Below the pieces are notes generated by a model. It saw nothing but the letters and a program-made list of their open reading frames with translations. It was not told where the DNA came from and searched no databases. A stretch of DNA of 64,000 bases from Undaria pinnatifida. Taxonomy: Eukaryota; Sar; Phaeophyceae; Laminariales; Alariaceae. The position numbers and the translations under genes were made by a program. The stretch spans positions 7,101,542 to 7,165,541 of the forward strand of contig JABAKD010000022.1 in the NCBI GenBank assembly GCA_012845835.1, written 5' to 3'. Shown piece after piece: positions 1-14,000 of the stretch (its first letter is position 1; the number at the start of each line of letters is the position of its first letter).

Positions 1-3000
1 ATATACATTGTTTATCTTTGTTATTATATATATTAATGTTTATGAGCAAAGAGCAAACATGTGAAAAAAAAAGGCGATTGTTTTTAATGCGTCAAGGCCT
101 CGTTTGGGCTTGATGTACTGGATTTAGCCCAATGGGCGGTCTGTCAAAGGTGCAAATCGCGGTTTCCTAGCAGCCAGACAGCGGTCTTTTTGGGCCTGTC
201 ACGCCCTCGTTTGGACTTAACATACTGGTTTTGGTGTTTCGGGCGGCGAGTCACGCGGTCAAACAGCGGTCTCTTAACTTTCAGACAGGCGGCCTAGTTT
301 GACCCGTCTATTGGTAGTCCTCCTTTGGGCGTTGCATGCTGGTTTTAGTGTTACCGGGCGGTCAGTCAAACCGCGGTCTCCCACGTAGCATGGTTGATGG
401 TGACGACGGTGGCGGGCAGTTGCGCTATTTCTTGGAACGTTCTGAATCCGAACTACTAGCTTTTTTTTGCTGCTGCTGCTTGCTGCACTTTAAAAATACG
501 GGCTATCCTAAAATCCCTGCTCTGGTCGGCTTATCCCTGTTTGTTTCGGCCAAACCCTGCTTGTCTCGGCCAATCAAAGCTCGGCAGAAGTAGTTGTCGT
601 AAATGAAGTATGACTCGCGTGTTGATGGCAGAATCGGAAGCAGAGGTGGTGTGGTCGTAGTGCGAGAGGGGAAGCGACGTCTGCGGCAGGTGTGGTTCCA
701 GGAAATAGGAAATCGTTCGTGTTTGCTGCTTGCTTGCTGCTTGCTGCCGCGCTGTCGTCGTTTGCGGCGTATTAAAAAAATCTGCAGACAGCATTCATAT
801 GTATTGATGTACCTGGTGCATATATCAACCCGTATACGTAGCACGCAAGATAGATAACACACCCACGTGGAAGGTTTTCTTCGTTGACATTTTTTTGCAA
901 CATGAGGGGTGGGGGGCATCAAAATGAATATATATGTATCCACCCGTATGTTATAGCGGTGTATTTATGCCAATATCACCCACGTGTGCAATTCGATGAG
1001 AGTCGACGAGGGAAGTAAGGAGCGAAGAAGTCTTGTCGCGATGAAAACGAAGGCACGCACCGCCGTGGTGGGGAACGGAGAAAAAAGCCTGCTTGGTGGT
1101 GACCCTGGATCTGAGTTATGTCTAGGGAGGAAAACGAGAAAGAAAAAGTGCGAAGATGATTGATGGCATGAGAAAAAACAAGCAAACTACGGTGTACTAT
1201 GTTACTACGGTATGTGATAGTGGAAAACCGATATGCCTGGTACCTGGTTCCCACCCGACCAGAAGCCTAAGCCCTACTTGCAACCTAGCCCGAAGAAATC
1301 ATGCGGGGTGGGATCAGGGTGTGTTCATATATTATACATCACGTTGGGTCGGAGTGCATGACTTGTATACCCCATGACGAGGGCTAGGGTTTCTATATTT
1401 TTTGTTCCGTAGACGCATCGCTCGGCGTTTGCACCCTCCCTCCCTCCCTCCCTCCCTCCCCGTTGTCGATAAACCGAGCCAGGATAGTCGCCCGAGGGGG
1501 GCTGCTGTGATACATATGACATACGACAAGGGGAATACCTGCTATGTAACAATAGTCTTGAGCCTGTCCTGTGACCACGGACTTGATTATACGAGTTCAT
1601 GTGAGAACAACAATAGTCGGAGTATCACACACAGCAGCTCCTTGCAAAGATGAGTTTCGACGAAATCTATCTTCGATCTCACAGCTGGAATGTAATTTTA
1701 TTGTTTTTTCAAAAGTCTATCTGATTCGCAATTTATACGCGTTACAAGCATCATGCGTTTTTTTTTCCAGTTTTTTCGTGTTTTGGGTGTCTAACTGCGT
1801 TCAGCCAAACGCGGCAGAGGAAGAGCAACCTTTACCTGTATATATGTCCATTAGTAGTATTAATAGTAGTATGTGAGTACGAAGAAGTTTAGGAGTCGCG
1901 CGCGCGCACATGCACTCATGTTCCGTGTTGTCGTCTATTAGGTAGAGGATGCCTGCAATAGTGGGCGTTGTTTTGTTGTGGTTTTGTGTTCGTGTATGGC
2001 AGTGGCCAGTTTTTTTTGTATGATATCTCGCCGCTGCGGCGCTTTCTCCGCCCAGTTGTTTGTGTTGCCTGTGTCATTTGTTTATCAAAAAGTAATTATT
2101 TAGACTATACGTAGAGCTCACCTACAGTTTGATATACAATACCGGTACTAATAATAGGTGAAGTTGAAAGGTAGCTTTCTTAGGTTTATGTTACGTACGT
2201 TTTGTTGTTGCCTGTGTCATAGTCTGGGCATTAGACTGTACGCAGACTATTGATACGTAGACATGCAGTGATATGCTCTTTATAGCTGAGCCACCGGCAC
2301 AGCGGTGGTATGACATATAAGCGGCATAGTATGGTAAACAATTTGCTTCAGATAGTTTCCTAAGGGCCAAGCCGTACATGCGCCAACCAGCGAGTAGTAC
2401 TTCGGGAAAATGGAATATGCCACTCCTAGAGCTGCTTTGCTGTTGGTGCCGACAATGTACTGCTACCGGTGTGTTGACTGTTGTCCGTGCCGTCGGAGAG
2501 GAAAGTAAAGTTATTGTTTAGCAAAGGTGTGCGTGTCAGTTTTACATTCCAGGGAGTTTGCATGCGCTAAGCATACTTATGACTGCAGTATTAAAATACA
2601 TCCCCCTCCCCCCCTCCGTCCTTCCGCTTTCGGCAATACGACTGACGAGTACGCAAATATTGTTAGTTCCACGCCTGTCAGATTTTGTCCCCCTCATAGC
2701 GGGTTATTTAGTTTCCGTTCGTACGCAGAAACGATTAGAGGCCGAACGTCTTTGGATGAAAGTCACCCTTTGATACCGGTACTTGCCACTCAATAGCACT
2801 ACGGTTAGTCACTGACCTGTATATCGTTCACGAAGACATTCGCCCCCCGTGACACGCGCGATCGCAGTGTTCACACACACAGCAATCATAGCATGTACAA
2901 GGTACTAGGTAGTGTGAGCTTGGACGAAAGGCATGATCTCACAGGTGTACGCCTACTGCTGTGTTAACATTTTTTTGGTATATCTTTTTTTTTTTTCTCA

Positions 3001-4908
3001 TCCTCTGGCGGATGGGTATAAATGAAGCTTAAGCTCACCACAGTTGCACGTATTTCATACGCGTCGTGTGTCGATTTAACTCAGTTGCTTTCGCAACCCA
3101 ACGCTAGCTGGCGCACCCTATATATGCTGTTATACTTCGAAGTATATCGTAAAACTTTTACACGTGTAAAATATAGAATACTCGCCCATAGTCCAGTGAG
3201 ACTGAGGAAGGGCGGTCCGCTGCCCGACGCTGGCTCTACTGCCGATGGCGATAGCCTTTACGACGTTGAACCGAAACCACGTTCTTGCCTTTCCATATAA
3301 CTACCGGCAGTAGCATGACACCAGCATGACACCAGCATGACACCAGCAGGCACTGGTTTTGAAGTCGTGTGCCGTGTGACGGTGGATGGCGCGTTACAGA
3401 ATTTTCTGCGCTGAAAACTTGTTGAACGTTTTACTGCTCCGAAACTCGTAGCGCACTAATTCCAAGTAGTTTGTCCTGAAAAACGTGGGTAAAATTGGGT
3501 AATATTCTGATGGGTGGGAAAATTTGAGACGAAATAAGCTTGGACCAGAATCAGTACGCCCGCGGCGTTTTGTTTGCTTGCTGGGTGCAGTTTCGCTCCG
3601 CTTGTGATATACCGGGTGTTGGTGTTTGCGTTGTTGGCTTTTCGTTATTTTTTTTACTCAAGCTTTGTTGAGCTGGTATTGTTTTGGGACCTGTCTCGGG
3701 AACACGGCCTACATGATGGCGATAAAAGTCTCGTGACCTTATGGCATCGGAGTTGGACAGTAAAATCGTCGTCAGCTAATATAGCAGGCCGGGTTGCTTT
3801 GTGCGAAGGATGCTGCAATCGTCAGTTTTGTTTGTCAAGTTTTCCTCCCGCTGTCTGAAGCAGCCCAAGATGGTTCACGATACTTGCACAGAGTTCCCGT
3901 TCGAGATTCGAGACGGCTGAAACTTGGCTTTACGTGGATTTTGTGTTCACCGCTAACCGAAAATCGTCAGATGTGCGATTGACTCTCCCAAACCATTTAC
4001 CTACCCACGTACGAACGTTATGGGTATTAATAGTGATCATTGCAAATGTCCTGCTGAGGAAGTTCCTATTAATACCGACATCTGTCAGCTATGTGGTATG
4101 TTTAAAGTTTTCGAAATATTACACGCAGCTTATACGTACACATGATTTGTTTTATCAAGTTATCGATCTTACGGCTGACGTGTGTATTTTTCGTTTTTTT
4201 TCCAAATATGTTACGGCGGTGTGTGTTGATTTGTGCCCTTTGAGCCGTGAAGAGCAAATCAGCTAGCGCCCCGACTTCGTATTCAGTTAAAGGCGAAAGA
4301 AAAAAACGGTCGACAAATGAGTTGCCGTCCACGAAACATAAAAGTTCCTTGACACAATACAGCTATAACTTTATGGGCGTGCTTCCGTAAATTTTGATGT
4401 ACTCTTAATAAAGTAACACGAACACCTGGTTCAAAGTCGTCGTTTATTGTCTTCGTTCTTCTCGGCTTCTGCTGTCCATTGTTTAATGACGCGCACTTGA
4501 ATTCAGTTTCACGCCAAAAAAAAGTTGTCCAAGCCAACAGCTAATGATGGACATGCTTTTTTGCCTAATGTACACCTATTCAACACTCGTCGTCGGTTCT
4601 TGTCCTCCAGCTTCTTATCGAAGCATATTTTTTTTGTCCAATAGAAGAAAGAAATAATGCTTCGTTTCCAAATACGATCGTGAATACCAGAGATAAAAAT
4701 GGAAGTTCTGAATTTTAAGCTTTTCATGTTTTTCGCCACCTGTTACGATTCCAAGCCTGTTGACAAGAACGCCTCCTTATTTCGATTCAAATTCCAAAAT
4801 GTTTCCATGTTTTTGGACGATTTGGGATGAAATGTCTTAGATACAAACGTGATCGTCACTAGAAATAACACTTTTTTTTTTTTTTTTTTTTCGCGACGAA
4901 ATTTTCAG
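1..4908. other. Upstream intron or 5' flank, no gene recognised
   Basis: No exon was recognised here. The first exon at 4909 begins in the middle of an RRM domain, so this stretch is most simply an intron of the RRM gene whose earlier exons lie left of the window. It holds a TCCC microsatellite near 1435-1460, a degenerate copy of a small dispersed repeat near 1645-1700, a retroposon-like repeat at 2975-3125, a 13-base direct repeat at about 3312-3350, and a T tract ending near 4891 just before the splice acceptor at 4901-4908. Confidence 0.5.
2975..3125 (-). mobile_element. Retroposon-like repeat with A-tail
   Basis: Related to 7325-7475 (same orientation) and 26497-26614 (opposite). Shared landmarks are GCTAGCTGGCG, CGTCGTGTGTCGAT, GAGCTCACCAC and TCCGGCGGATGG, followed on the minus strand by an A tract. 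A constant end plus an oligo-A tail is SINE-like. Confidence 0.6.
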
Positions 4909-5071
4909 GTCGTCCGAGCGGATGTGATGAGGGACGTGTCCGGGCGGTCCAAGGGCTGCGGCATCGTCGAATACCGCACTACCGCGGAGGCGCAGCAGGC
5001 CATCAACACCCTGCTCGACACCGAGCTGAAGGGAAGGCTCATCTTTGTCCGGGAAGACAGGGAGGCGGCAG
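4909..5071 (+). CDS. RRM gene exon A: C-terminal half of first RRM
   Basis: The acceptor is TTTTCAG at 4902-4908 after a T21 tract, and the donor GTAGGT starts at 5072. The exon encodes VVRADVMRD, then KGCGIVEY (RNP1), then [15 protein letters not shown]. It enters at phase 0 and leaves one base of a glycine codon, which the next exon completes. The N-terminal half of this RRM must be encoded by an upstream exon that is not visible in the window. Confidence 0.85.
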
Positions 5072-8000
5072 GTAGGTGTGGGGGTGGAAGGAGGGTTGCT
5101 TGTATGGTTGGGGGGGGGGGTGCAGGGAAGACAGCTTCATTCATACCTGGTATCATACTTCGTACTAAAAAAACGAGAGCTAGGACAGGCTAAAAACGCG
5201 ATAACTAAGAAAAGCTAACAAGCGAACCGGTATGATCAGAAGGTATGATCCTGGACATAAGAGCCGAAGGGAAGGCTAATCTGTGTCCGGAAAGGTGAGG
5301 AGGCGGCAGGTGGGTGGAGGGTGTTGCAGTTTTGCAGTCAGACAAGCTATCATACTGAGAAAACGAGTGCTAAGAAAAGCGAAGAAAACGAAAACGTGGA
5401 AAAGCGAAGAAAAAGGAGAACTTTAGAAAGATAAGACAACGGCATGTAAAGAAAAGTAATGTGAAAGATAACGTTAGAAAACGAGAACTAAGAAAGTCAA
5501 GCCGAGACTGACAGGAAAGTAAGAAACCTCGGAAGCTGTCACGCTAATTTTTTTTCTCGTAGAATGGACATGATGGACACTCTCCCAAAAGTAACAAAGT
5601 TGCAATCAGGACAGCTACAAAATTTACTCCGTACAAGAAATTAAGAGCTAAGAAAGGCAGGCTGAGATGTACTCGATAGCAAGAACTTTCGGAAGCCGCA
5701 TATTAGAGTTAAACTTAGCATGCTCTTTTTCGCAACTAACAAGTTGCAGTCAGGGCAGCAATAAATATCGTAAGAACTAAAAAAGACGTTACGCCGAAGT
5801 TTCCGGCGGTCTATTTGAGGGGTGTGCTACTGCTGTAACATAAGACTCAGGACAGCTGCTAAATAATCGAGAACTACGAAAGGCAGGCTGAAATTCACTG
5901 GAACATGAGAACTTTGCTGGCCGTTGTGTTGAAGGTTACGGAGTGCAGAAAAAAATATGTCAAGCAAGACATCTAGTTTAAAGCCTGGACTACTCTGTAG
6001 CAGTGCCGGCTTTTTTTTTCGAGTGTTTTTTTTCTTGAGGCAGCCGTTAGTATTGAGAACTTTGTTGTTTTGTTGTTGTTTTCTCACATTAACTCTATGT
6101 AAAAATCTAGAGTCTGTGGTCACATTAAGGTGCTGGAGCCCTAGGAAGATCCGAAAAACCTAGAGAAATCAACATTCGTCCGATAAATACTACGCTTTCC
6201 CGCTTAAAACGCACGATACGAAGAAGGCGCACAAGTGAAAAGATCCAATGTGTAAGCTGAACTCACATGGTCGCGGGTATCCACTCAACTACAGCATAGA
6301 GTTCCCCCGTTCCCACAACTAACCAACTCGCGGCTACAAACTACAGCGGTTGGGCTGTCTGCGAACATGTACGTGGATGTTTAGATGTGTCTGGTTTGTA
6401 GACTATTAATAGTGTAGACTTGTCTTGTGTGAATCGGAGGTACTTGATGTTTGTGGGTATGTTTTTTGTGTGTTTCGGAGGTACTTGCTTGTTTTGGGGG
6501 CCTTTGTCGCCGTGTAGCCCCCTTCATCGTGTGGGGTCAGGGGGTCTGTGCTCGGATCATGTCGGGCGTGCTTTCTGGAATCGGGCTGCTCCTGCTGCTT
6601 TAGTGGTGTGGTTGTTGTTGATGGTACCTGGTATTTTTTTTTTTTTCTTCCGTGCATGGGGCTTGATGAGCATTTGCCACGTGTCAAATGAATGCTAATA
6701 CAAAATAGTAAGCTAAACACAATCGGAGAGGCTAGGCTGTCCGCCGTTGATTCTTGAATGCACGGTCGATCCGTACATGCATACACATCATACAAAATCT
6801 GCACAATACGGCTGTCGACTTGGCTCGTTTTTATTTTGGCAAATTCGGGAATCCTTTTTGTCTGGCTTGGATCGTTCGCTCCACAACGAAAGGAGGAGGA
6901 AACGGTCGTTTCATGTTTTTTTGTCGTGTTGTTAGGCTTATCGCACCAATGTTTTGTGTTGTTTCATTTTTATTTTGATGTGCGATCGATTATCATGCAT
7001 GAATTGATCCAAACTTGCGGGATGTTTTATTATTCTTTTTTTTGGTCGTTTCGTTGTGAAATCGATTGCGCGGAATTGGTTGTAAGCGTCAGCTTTATGT
7101 TTGCCCATCCCCCAGAGGATACAAATTAAAAATTAAACAAAACAAGAGAGCGACTGCTCGCTGCTCCCAGGCTCCGCGCGTATACATGCATCAATCAATG
7201 CTTCTATCTGTTGAGAAGTGGTCAACGAGGGTCTCGGCCTGTAGCAATCCCGTCCGTAAGCGTTCTTGTTTTCGGTCAGACCGCGCGACCGCGCTCTCGT
7301 ACCTGGAAGCTTGATGTTTTCGCACAGCACTTTTTTTTTTTTTGCAATCCTCCGGCGGATGGGGTAAAAAAAGAAAAAACTTGAGCTCACCACACTTGCA
7401 CGTATTTTCATACACGTCGTGTGTCGATTTGGCTCAATTGCATTCACAATCCAGCGCTAGCTGGCGTGTCCTCCGGTCCCCGCAATAGCGATAGCGTGAG
7501 CTGTCCCTTTCGACGGTCCCCGTTACTACTTCAGCAGCGCAAGCTGCCGTTGTATACACGGATGCGTGAGTATGTCGACAAGACCTGACTCCTGGGGTCA
7601 GGTGCGATGGACATAGCCACCCAGAAAGTCATCCCTCTGGGTAGTGTGGGATTTGCACAAGGTCACCCACTAACGAAACCCCCGGCCATGAGAAATCTAA
7701 AAACAGCCTTGGTATTTGATGTTTTGTTTCTTGATGATCACCACGTCCTGGACAATGGCGTATTGAAAGTACGTATTTTTTTAATAGTATGTCGTCAGGA
7801 GGGTGAGGTTGTCGATCGATACCTATTGATAACAATGGGTTGAGGTAAATCGGTACAATAGCCTATTGTTATTGGGATAGATAAGAATTGTCGGTGGATA
7901 CCTATTTCATAACTTATTTTCAAGGACGTCAGCCGTGAGTTCGACGAAATTCAGGTCAATACTCATCTTTGCAAGCTGCGTTGTTGGTACTCGTAATATA

Positions 8001-11000
8001 CCATATGGGTGATCTTTTATTGGGAGATGTGTTTATACCAGTCCCTATTCCCTAGATTGTACCGCCTCCTTATCACTATAATACTTCAAGATCATCCTGG
8101 CTCCTCGAGGCAGACTCTGAGGTGTTTCCTCTTTGTTGACCCTCGAGCGTGCGGTTGCGCACATAACCCACCTCGGTGTGTCTCCACACTAACACCTGAG
8201 AAAGAAAACCCTGCGAAAGGACTACCGTCCCACAGATGTCCTATTTTTTGTCCACTATAATGGTAAGTGTTATTTATTTGCCCAATAGATCGTCGATCGA
8301 TGCTATTGATGACTACAACAAGTTCAGCGAACGTGGTACAATAGGCTAATGTTTTTTAAGGATGGGTGCGTGAATTTTCGATCGATACCTATTTCTTTGA
8401 CCAATACCTGGTAATTTGAAAAGAAAGGTACAACACGCTATTGTTCTCAGGATAGGTGTGTGAAATTGTCGATCGATACCTATCGATGACAACGATAGCT
8501 TTAATTCAAAATTGCAACTGCTGTGCACCACCCATCGGTACATATATAGGTACAATTGATACCCGTGAAATACATTGATACTAACTGTGTCAGGTGTGTA
8601 GAATTGTCGATCGATACCTGTCGATGACAACAATAGGTTTAAGTCAAAATTGCAACTGTGTATCATCCATCGGTACATGGGTACAATTGATACATTTGAT
8701 ATACATTGATGTTCTGTTGTGCAACAGCGCATACAATATCGATTGGTATCCCCTTGAACCTGTCGTTTGAACGAGAAGGTGTTGTAGCGTATCTGCTGTT
8801 TAACAGGGTATACAAGTACCTCGATTTTTCTTGTAACAAGCAAAATATGTCGATCGATGGCTTCACAATTCTACTACATTGAACCATAGGTCGATGCTTT
8901 TGCGAGCCTGTTGAAATGATCGATAGGTATCGATCCATACCCTTGCAAACCTATTCAAATGAGCAATGGGTATCGATCGATACTCTTGCGAACTTACTAC
9001 ATTGAGCAATAGGTATCGATCGGTATCGTTGCACACAGATCGCTGTGACTAAACAATAGGCATGGATCGATGCTGGTATAAACGTATTGTTCGAACGATA
9101 TCATGTTGGAGGCCAGTTTCGAACTCTAATGGTGCCCAAGATACCTATTGGATCGACACCTTCACAAGCGTATGGGCCGCATAGTAGCCCATTTATTGTA
9201 GTCACGGTCCTAACCCTATCGTTGCTAATATGTACAATACCTTAACGACTGGAAACCCGTTTGGGGGACAAAATTACTTGGAATTAGTATAGGGAGGGGT
9301 TTGGGGGCTCCAAAGGGGTTAATACACCTCAAAATCAACCTATTGTGGCCCGCGATAGTTATCGATACTCTTAGTTTTCGACCTATTGTTGGCCCGATAC
9401 CCTGCTCCATAGGGTGTTTTGTTATCCAGGGTGTAAGAAGCAACTGAATGGTCCACAAACAGGTCACCTAACACCTGTTTTACAGTAGCGATTGCAGATA
9501 CCGCATTGAAATAACCAGGGCTTTTGACGGGCCGTGACCTGAATCATGGGTCAGGAGGTTCTCAAACCTCGCGGGTCGGGTCGGGTCGGGTCGGGTCTAC
9601 AGGTTTTGAAATCTCCTCGGTCGGGTCTGGTCATGACCCGCGAGATACGGGCCATGTCTCGGGTCGGGCCACTCTGACCCGACAGTTGTTTTCTCCTGGC
9701 CTCTAGTACCGTAGATCTGGCCCGTGCATTAAACGCTTGCAAACCGTACTATTTCCTGTCCGAGGGCCTCTATAGTGCTGCAACTCTTTTTTCATCATTT
9801 TTTACTATTTTTTCATCATATTCTTACGTTCAAACGCCGCCCAATGTATATCGTCGTGTCCAGATCTGTCCATACCCATTATATCCAGGTCACATATCAC
9901 TGCGTAGTACAAAAACACAGATTAAATAACTGTCGAAGAGTCAACCCGTGGGTCGGATTCACGGATCGAACCCGCGGGCCGGGAGAAAAGCGAAACCGAC
10001 CCGCGACGTGACACGCTCTGACGGATCATTCGGAGCCAGGCGAATCGGGTGGGGTGGGGCCAGGAGGTATTCGAACTCTCACGGTTCAGGTTGGGTCTGG
10101 CCGTGAGGTTTTGGAATCTCGCGGGTCGGGTAGGCTCGGGTAGGGTCAGAAGGTTCTTAAAATCTTACGGGTCGGGTCGGGTTACGTAACCCGACCCCAC
10201 CCGCGAGGCTTGACCTGATCCGTGAATAGACCATCCTTGTACAACAACCATCTTTTTACGGATGATCGGTGGCGGCCCGTCCTTGCCCCCCCGAAATAGA
10301 TAATTCTTGGTTATCTTGAGTACGTTGAGTGTTGTACTCGAATGCAGATCGAATTATGTTGTTCGCCAATACCTGGTAGGTGATACTGCTATAGGTATTT
10401 ATATCGATAGCTATCATCCGAAACACGATTATGGTGAAAAAGTCTATCGATACCTACCTATCATGCGAATCGATAGAATGGTGGAAAGATCTATCGATAC
10501 CTATTGTTCGAAACATCGAAATAGTAACAGGTCTATCGATACCTACTGTCCCACACAATATAATGATGTAAAGGTCTATATATACCTACTCTCTGGAACA
10601 ATAAAACGGTTAAACGGTCTATCGACGCCTACTGTCGGAGGCTCTAGGTTTCTTTCCTCAGTCCCATTATCCTATCGCTCAAGAAGCAGTACCAGGTACC
10701 GTTTTGGAAATCTCTATCGTCAACTTCTGTTTCAGCCACAACTTTTGGCATTACATGGCAATCCTCTGTTGGTCGAACCATAGGTCTGTGAACGCAGCGA
10801 TCGATACCCATTGCAGGTGTCAATAGGATCCGAGAACTGCCCATCGATGCCTATCACACGCAACAATAGGCCTCATGTTGGAAGAGGATCCTATCGATTG
10901 CCTATTGACGTTGAGCCTCTTGTCCAGGGTGTTATAATCACACATCGGACCAAACACGATCTAGATACTCGTATCTTGATTCTATGATAGGTACGATATA

Positions 11001-14000
11001 ATACCTTATAAACTCGTGTGCGGTGGTCGATGCGACCAGCCCAAGCGGCGCTGGTATTCACAGACTTTTCGGCCCGACCAGCCCAATCAAATTCGTGTAG
11101 AGTGGCCGCTGCGACCAGCCCAAGCGAATTTGCTTCTACACACTTTTCGGCCCGACTAGCCCTGGCGGGCTTGATGCAGGCTGACATCAGGCGGCTGCAG
11201 GCGACGTACGCACCGGACGGCTAGCCCGAACCAAATGACGCGTGCGCCTGCAATTCCGACGCGATTTGCCCGCAGTATTGAAAGCACGTAGCAGGAAACG
11301 TATGAGTATCGTGAGTAATTTTTGTAAGCTGACAGCACTATGAACGACTAAGATAAGCAAACATGCGACTTGAGTCATAGGTGTCAGACCATAATTGCAG
11401 CTATCACCCGCACGCAGACGCGCACCACCACCACCACAACACACATCACAACCCCACCAGCAACCAGGTGCACCTGCGGTCATGAACCACAAAGCTAACA
11501 CAACGTCCAACGCGAAGACATTCAAGACAAGCGCGAGCAGGGGGGGACGGACCGCCAACGCTACTACTGGTCGTGGTGCCGCCGGCAGAGTTGCGGCTGC
11601 TCCTGTGGTTGATCCTAAGGGCGGTTCTCTTGCGACTGCTGCTGCTGCCGAGCGTCTTTGCACCCCCCCGATGAAAACTCTTGCCACCCTCCTCCGCCCC
11701 ACCGTCCCCGGCGGGGTCGTGGAGGTCAGTTCTGGAAAAGACCCCGCCGTCCAAGACCGCGCTGATACCCGTCGCTGTCACAAATTCTAACGCAGAGCGA
11801 CAGCACTCCGGGGAAAATTGGACTTCGCCACGTGCGAAGTGTAGACGTGCCCTGGGAGCGGTATCATGCTACGCTGGCCGAAGAATTGCTAATTTTGCAG
11901 GAGACCAATTGCGGAAGGAACTGTCTCCTTCTCCCTTGACAAGGGCGGCGGCGGTTGAGTTCACCTCCCTTGTCGAAGGGTGAACGAGACTGTTCCTTCG
12001 GCAATTGGTCGCCAGCTAAATTAGCAATTCTTCGGCCAGCGTAGGATGATACCGCGCCCAGGGCACGTCTCCGCTTCGCACGTGGCGAGATCCCCTTAAG
12101 GTTTGATTCAAGCTTCTTCTTTTTTTCAAAGTTGTATTTTCCAGCTTATGGACAAGCCATGGTCACAGGTGTCGTCCCTTCTCTCCCCCGGTTCTTGCCT
12201 TCAAATTTCATCGCGCATAGGGTCATCTATCCCACTGCTCGTCGATTTTTCATCGAGTGTTGCTAACTCGCGCTTTCCGCGAGCCAATTTGTGCACAAGA
12301 AAAAGTCCCCACGAATCGAACTCACGAAACTGCCCTATACCTTGCTCAAGGATAAACCTGATACGCCACCGGGGGGGCCAGATATGATATACCAGGTATA
12401 CATCTGTCGGTATTACATGACGGGCAGGATCTGTGCACTCCAGATCCACCCCACTAATCGTTTACCTGGGAGTACTGGATCATACGGCTCTCAGACGCGC
12501 GCTACGTACGATGGAGGTGCATCATTATTTTGTTGTTTCTGAGGCCCCTCAATTTCGGAGCTTAAGACATGTCCTTCTGAACCCAAGAACTGATTTGGAC
12601 AAAACAACACAAACCTGCTACCGGATGAAACATCCCTTTGGCCTAGAGGTACAACGAGAATCATGAAAAAAAATGACGATTTTGGGTTAACCCTCTAGAG
12701 CCCCCGAACCCCTCCCTATACTAAATCCAGGTAATTTTGTCCCCAAAAACGGGTTTCCAGTCGTAGAGGGGTTAAGGAGCCCCGTCACTCAAAAAGTTAA
12801 ACAGTCAAAAAAAGGTATACCTCTATTGTAGCTCGAGTTCCCAGCCGACAACGTGCCATATAACAGGCCATCCAAATCTTGAAAACCAAAAAAACGTGTG
12901 CCACAGAGCAGTAAGTAGATCATGCAGGGTATTCGTACGGCTCCCAGCCGACAACATGCTATGTGACAGGCCATGCAGATCATATGCTACAATAGGCATA
13001 TGGTTTTTAATTCCTGCGTTTTTCGAGCCCGAACCCCATTCGCCGAGGGAACCCCCTTCACCCCTCCGCGGCCAATCCCGGGACGAGGCGCGCGCGGCGG
13101 GAGTTTTCTTTCTGGGATACCCCCCTAGTCCCGCCGCACTGGTGCAGCAAGTTCAATGACTACCATGTCATCATACTCTAATAGAGTTGACGCGGCTTCA
13201 ATTACTTGCTGACTTCAGCGCAACTTGATTCTCGAACAACACAAAACTACCGCGCAACATCAGCGTTCGGCAGGAAGGAAAGGATGAAACACACAAACCC
13301 AACAACCGCACCAACACGATTTGCGCTTCCATGTCGCCAACGAAAACACCACCCACGTACCGCACGACACACGCACGTACCGCACGACACACCCACCCAC
13401 CGACCAAGCCATCCACCCACTGACCAACCCACCCACCATGCCGCAGCAGTACAGCAGCAAACGGATGCTCTGTTTCGTACTCGAACTTCGCCAGAGCAGG
13501 CCGGTTGTACCGCGGAGAGAACAAAATACTGCTACTGTACCAAAGGTACCAAAGACAGTAACAGCTCCACCTCCCACAGACACGAAAACACTTACCCACG
13601 CACGAAACGACCGCCACCCACCCACCCAACCAACCGCCCGCCAACCGACCAACCCGTCCTACCACAAAACACTCCGACCAATATGTGCTACAGCAGTACA
13701 ATCAGTACAGTAGTACAGCAGTACGTCCAGCTGTTACTCGTACGTACACCAGCAAACAGGGGCGATTGGTCCGTACTTGACTTTCTATCTTGAAAACACA
13801 ATCATGGGTACGTTGCACCTCTAGCGGAGTACAATAAGGTATGAACCACCCATTGTCACCCATCCACCGACCCACGAACCGGTACCGGTACCGGTACCTA
13901 CTGCTGCATGCTGAATTTACACGTACCTGCGATTGTAACGGCCACCACCAAGACAACGCACCCTCGGTTAGGTTTTACTCAAGGCGTGGTGGTCCGTTTC

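Noticed and set aside
13206-13793. 195-codon plus-strand frame rich in Thr/Pro/His
   Set aside because: Low-complexity CACC and ACCGAC repeats open in three frames on both strands. A related CTG/TAC-rich repeat lies inverted at 21415-21920.
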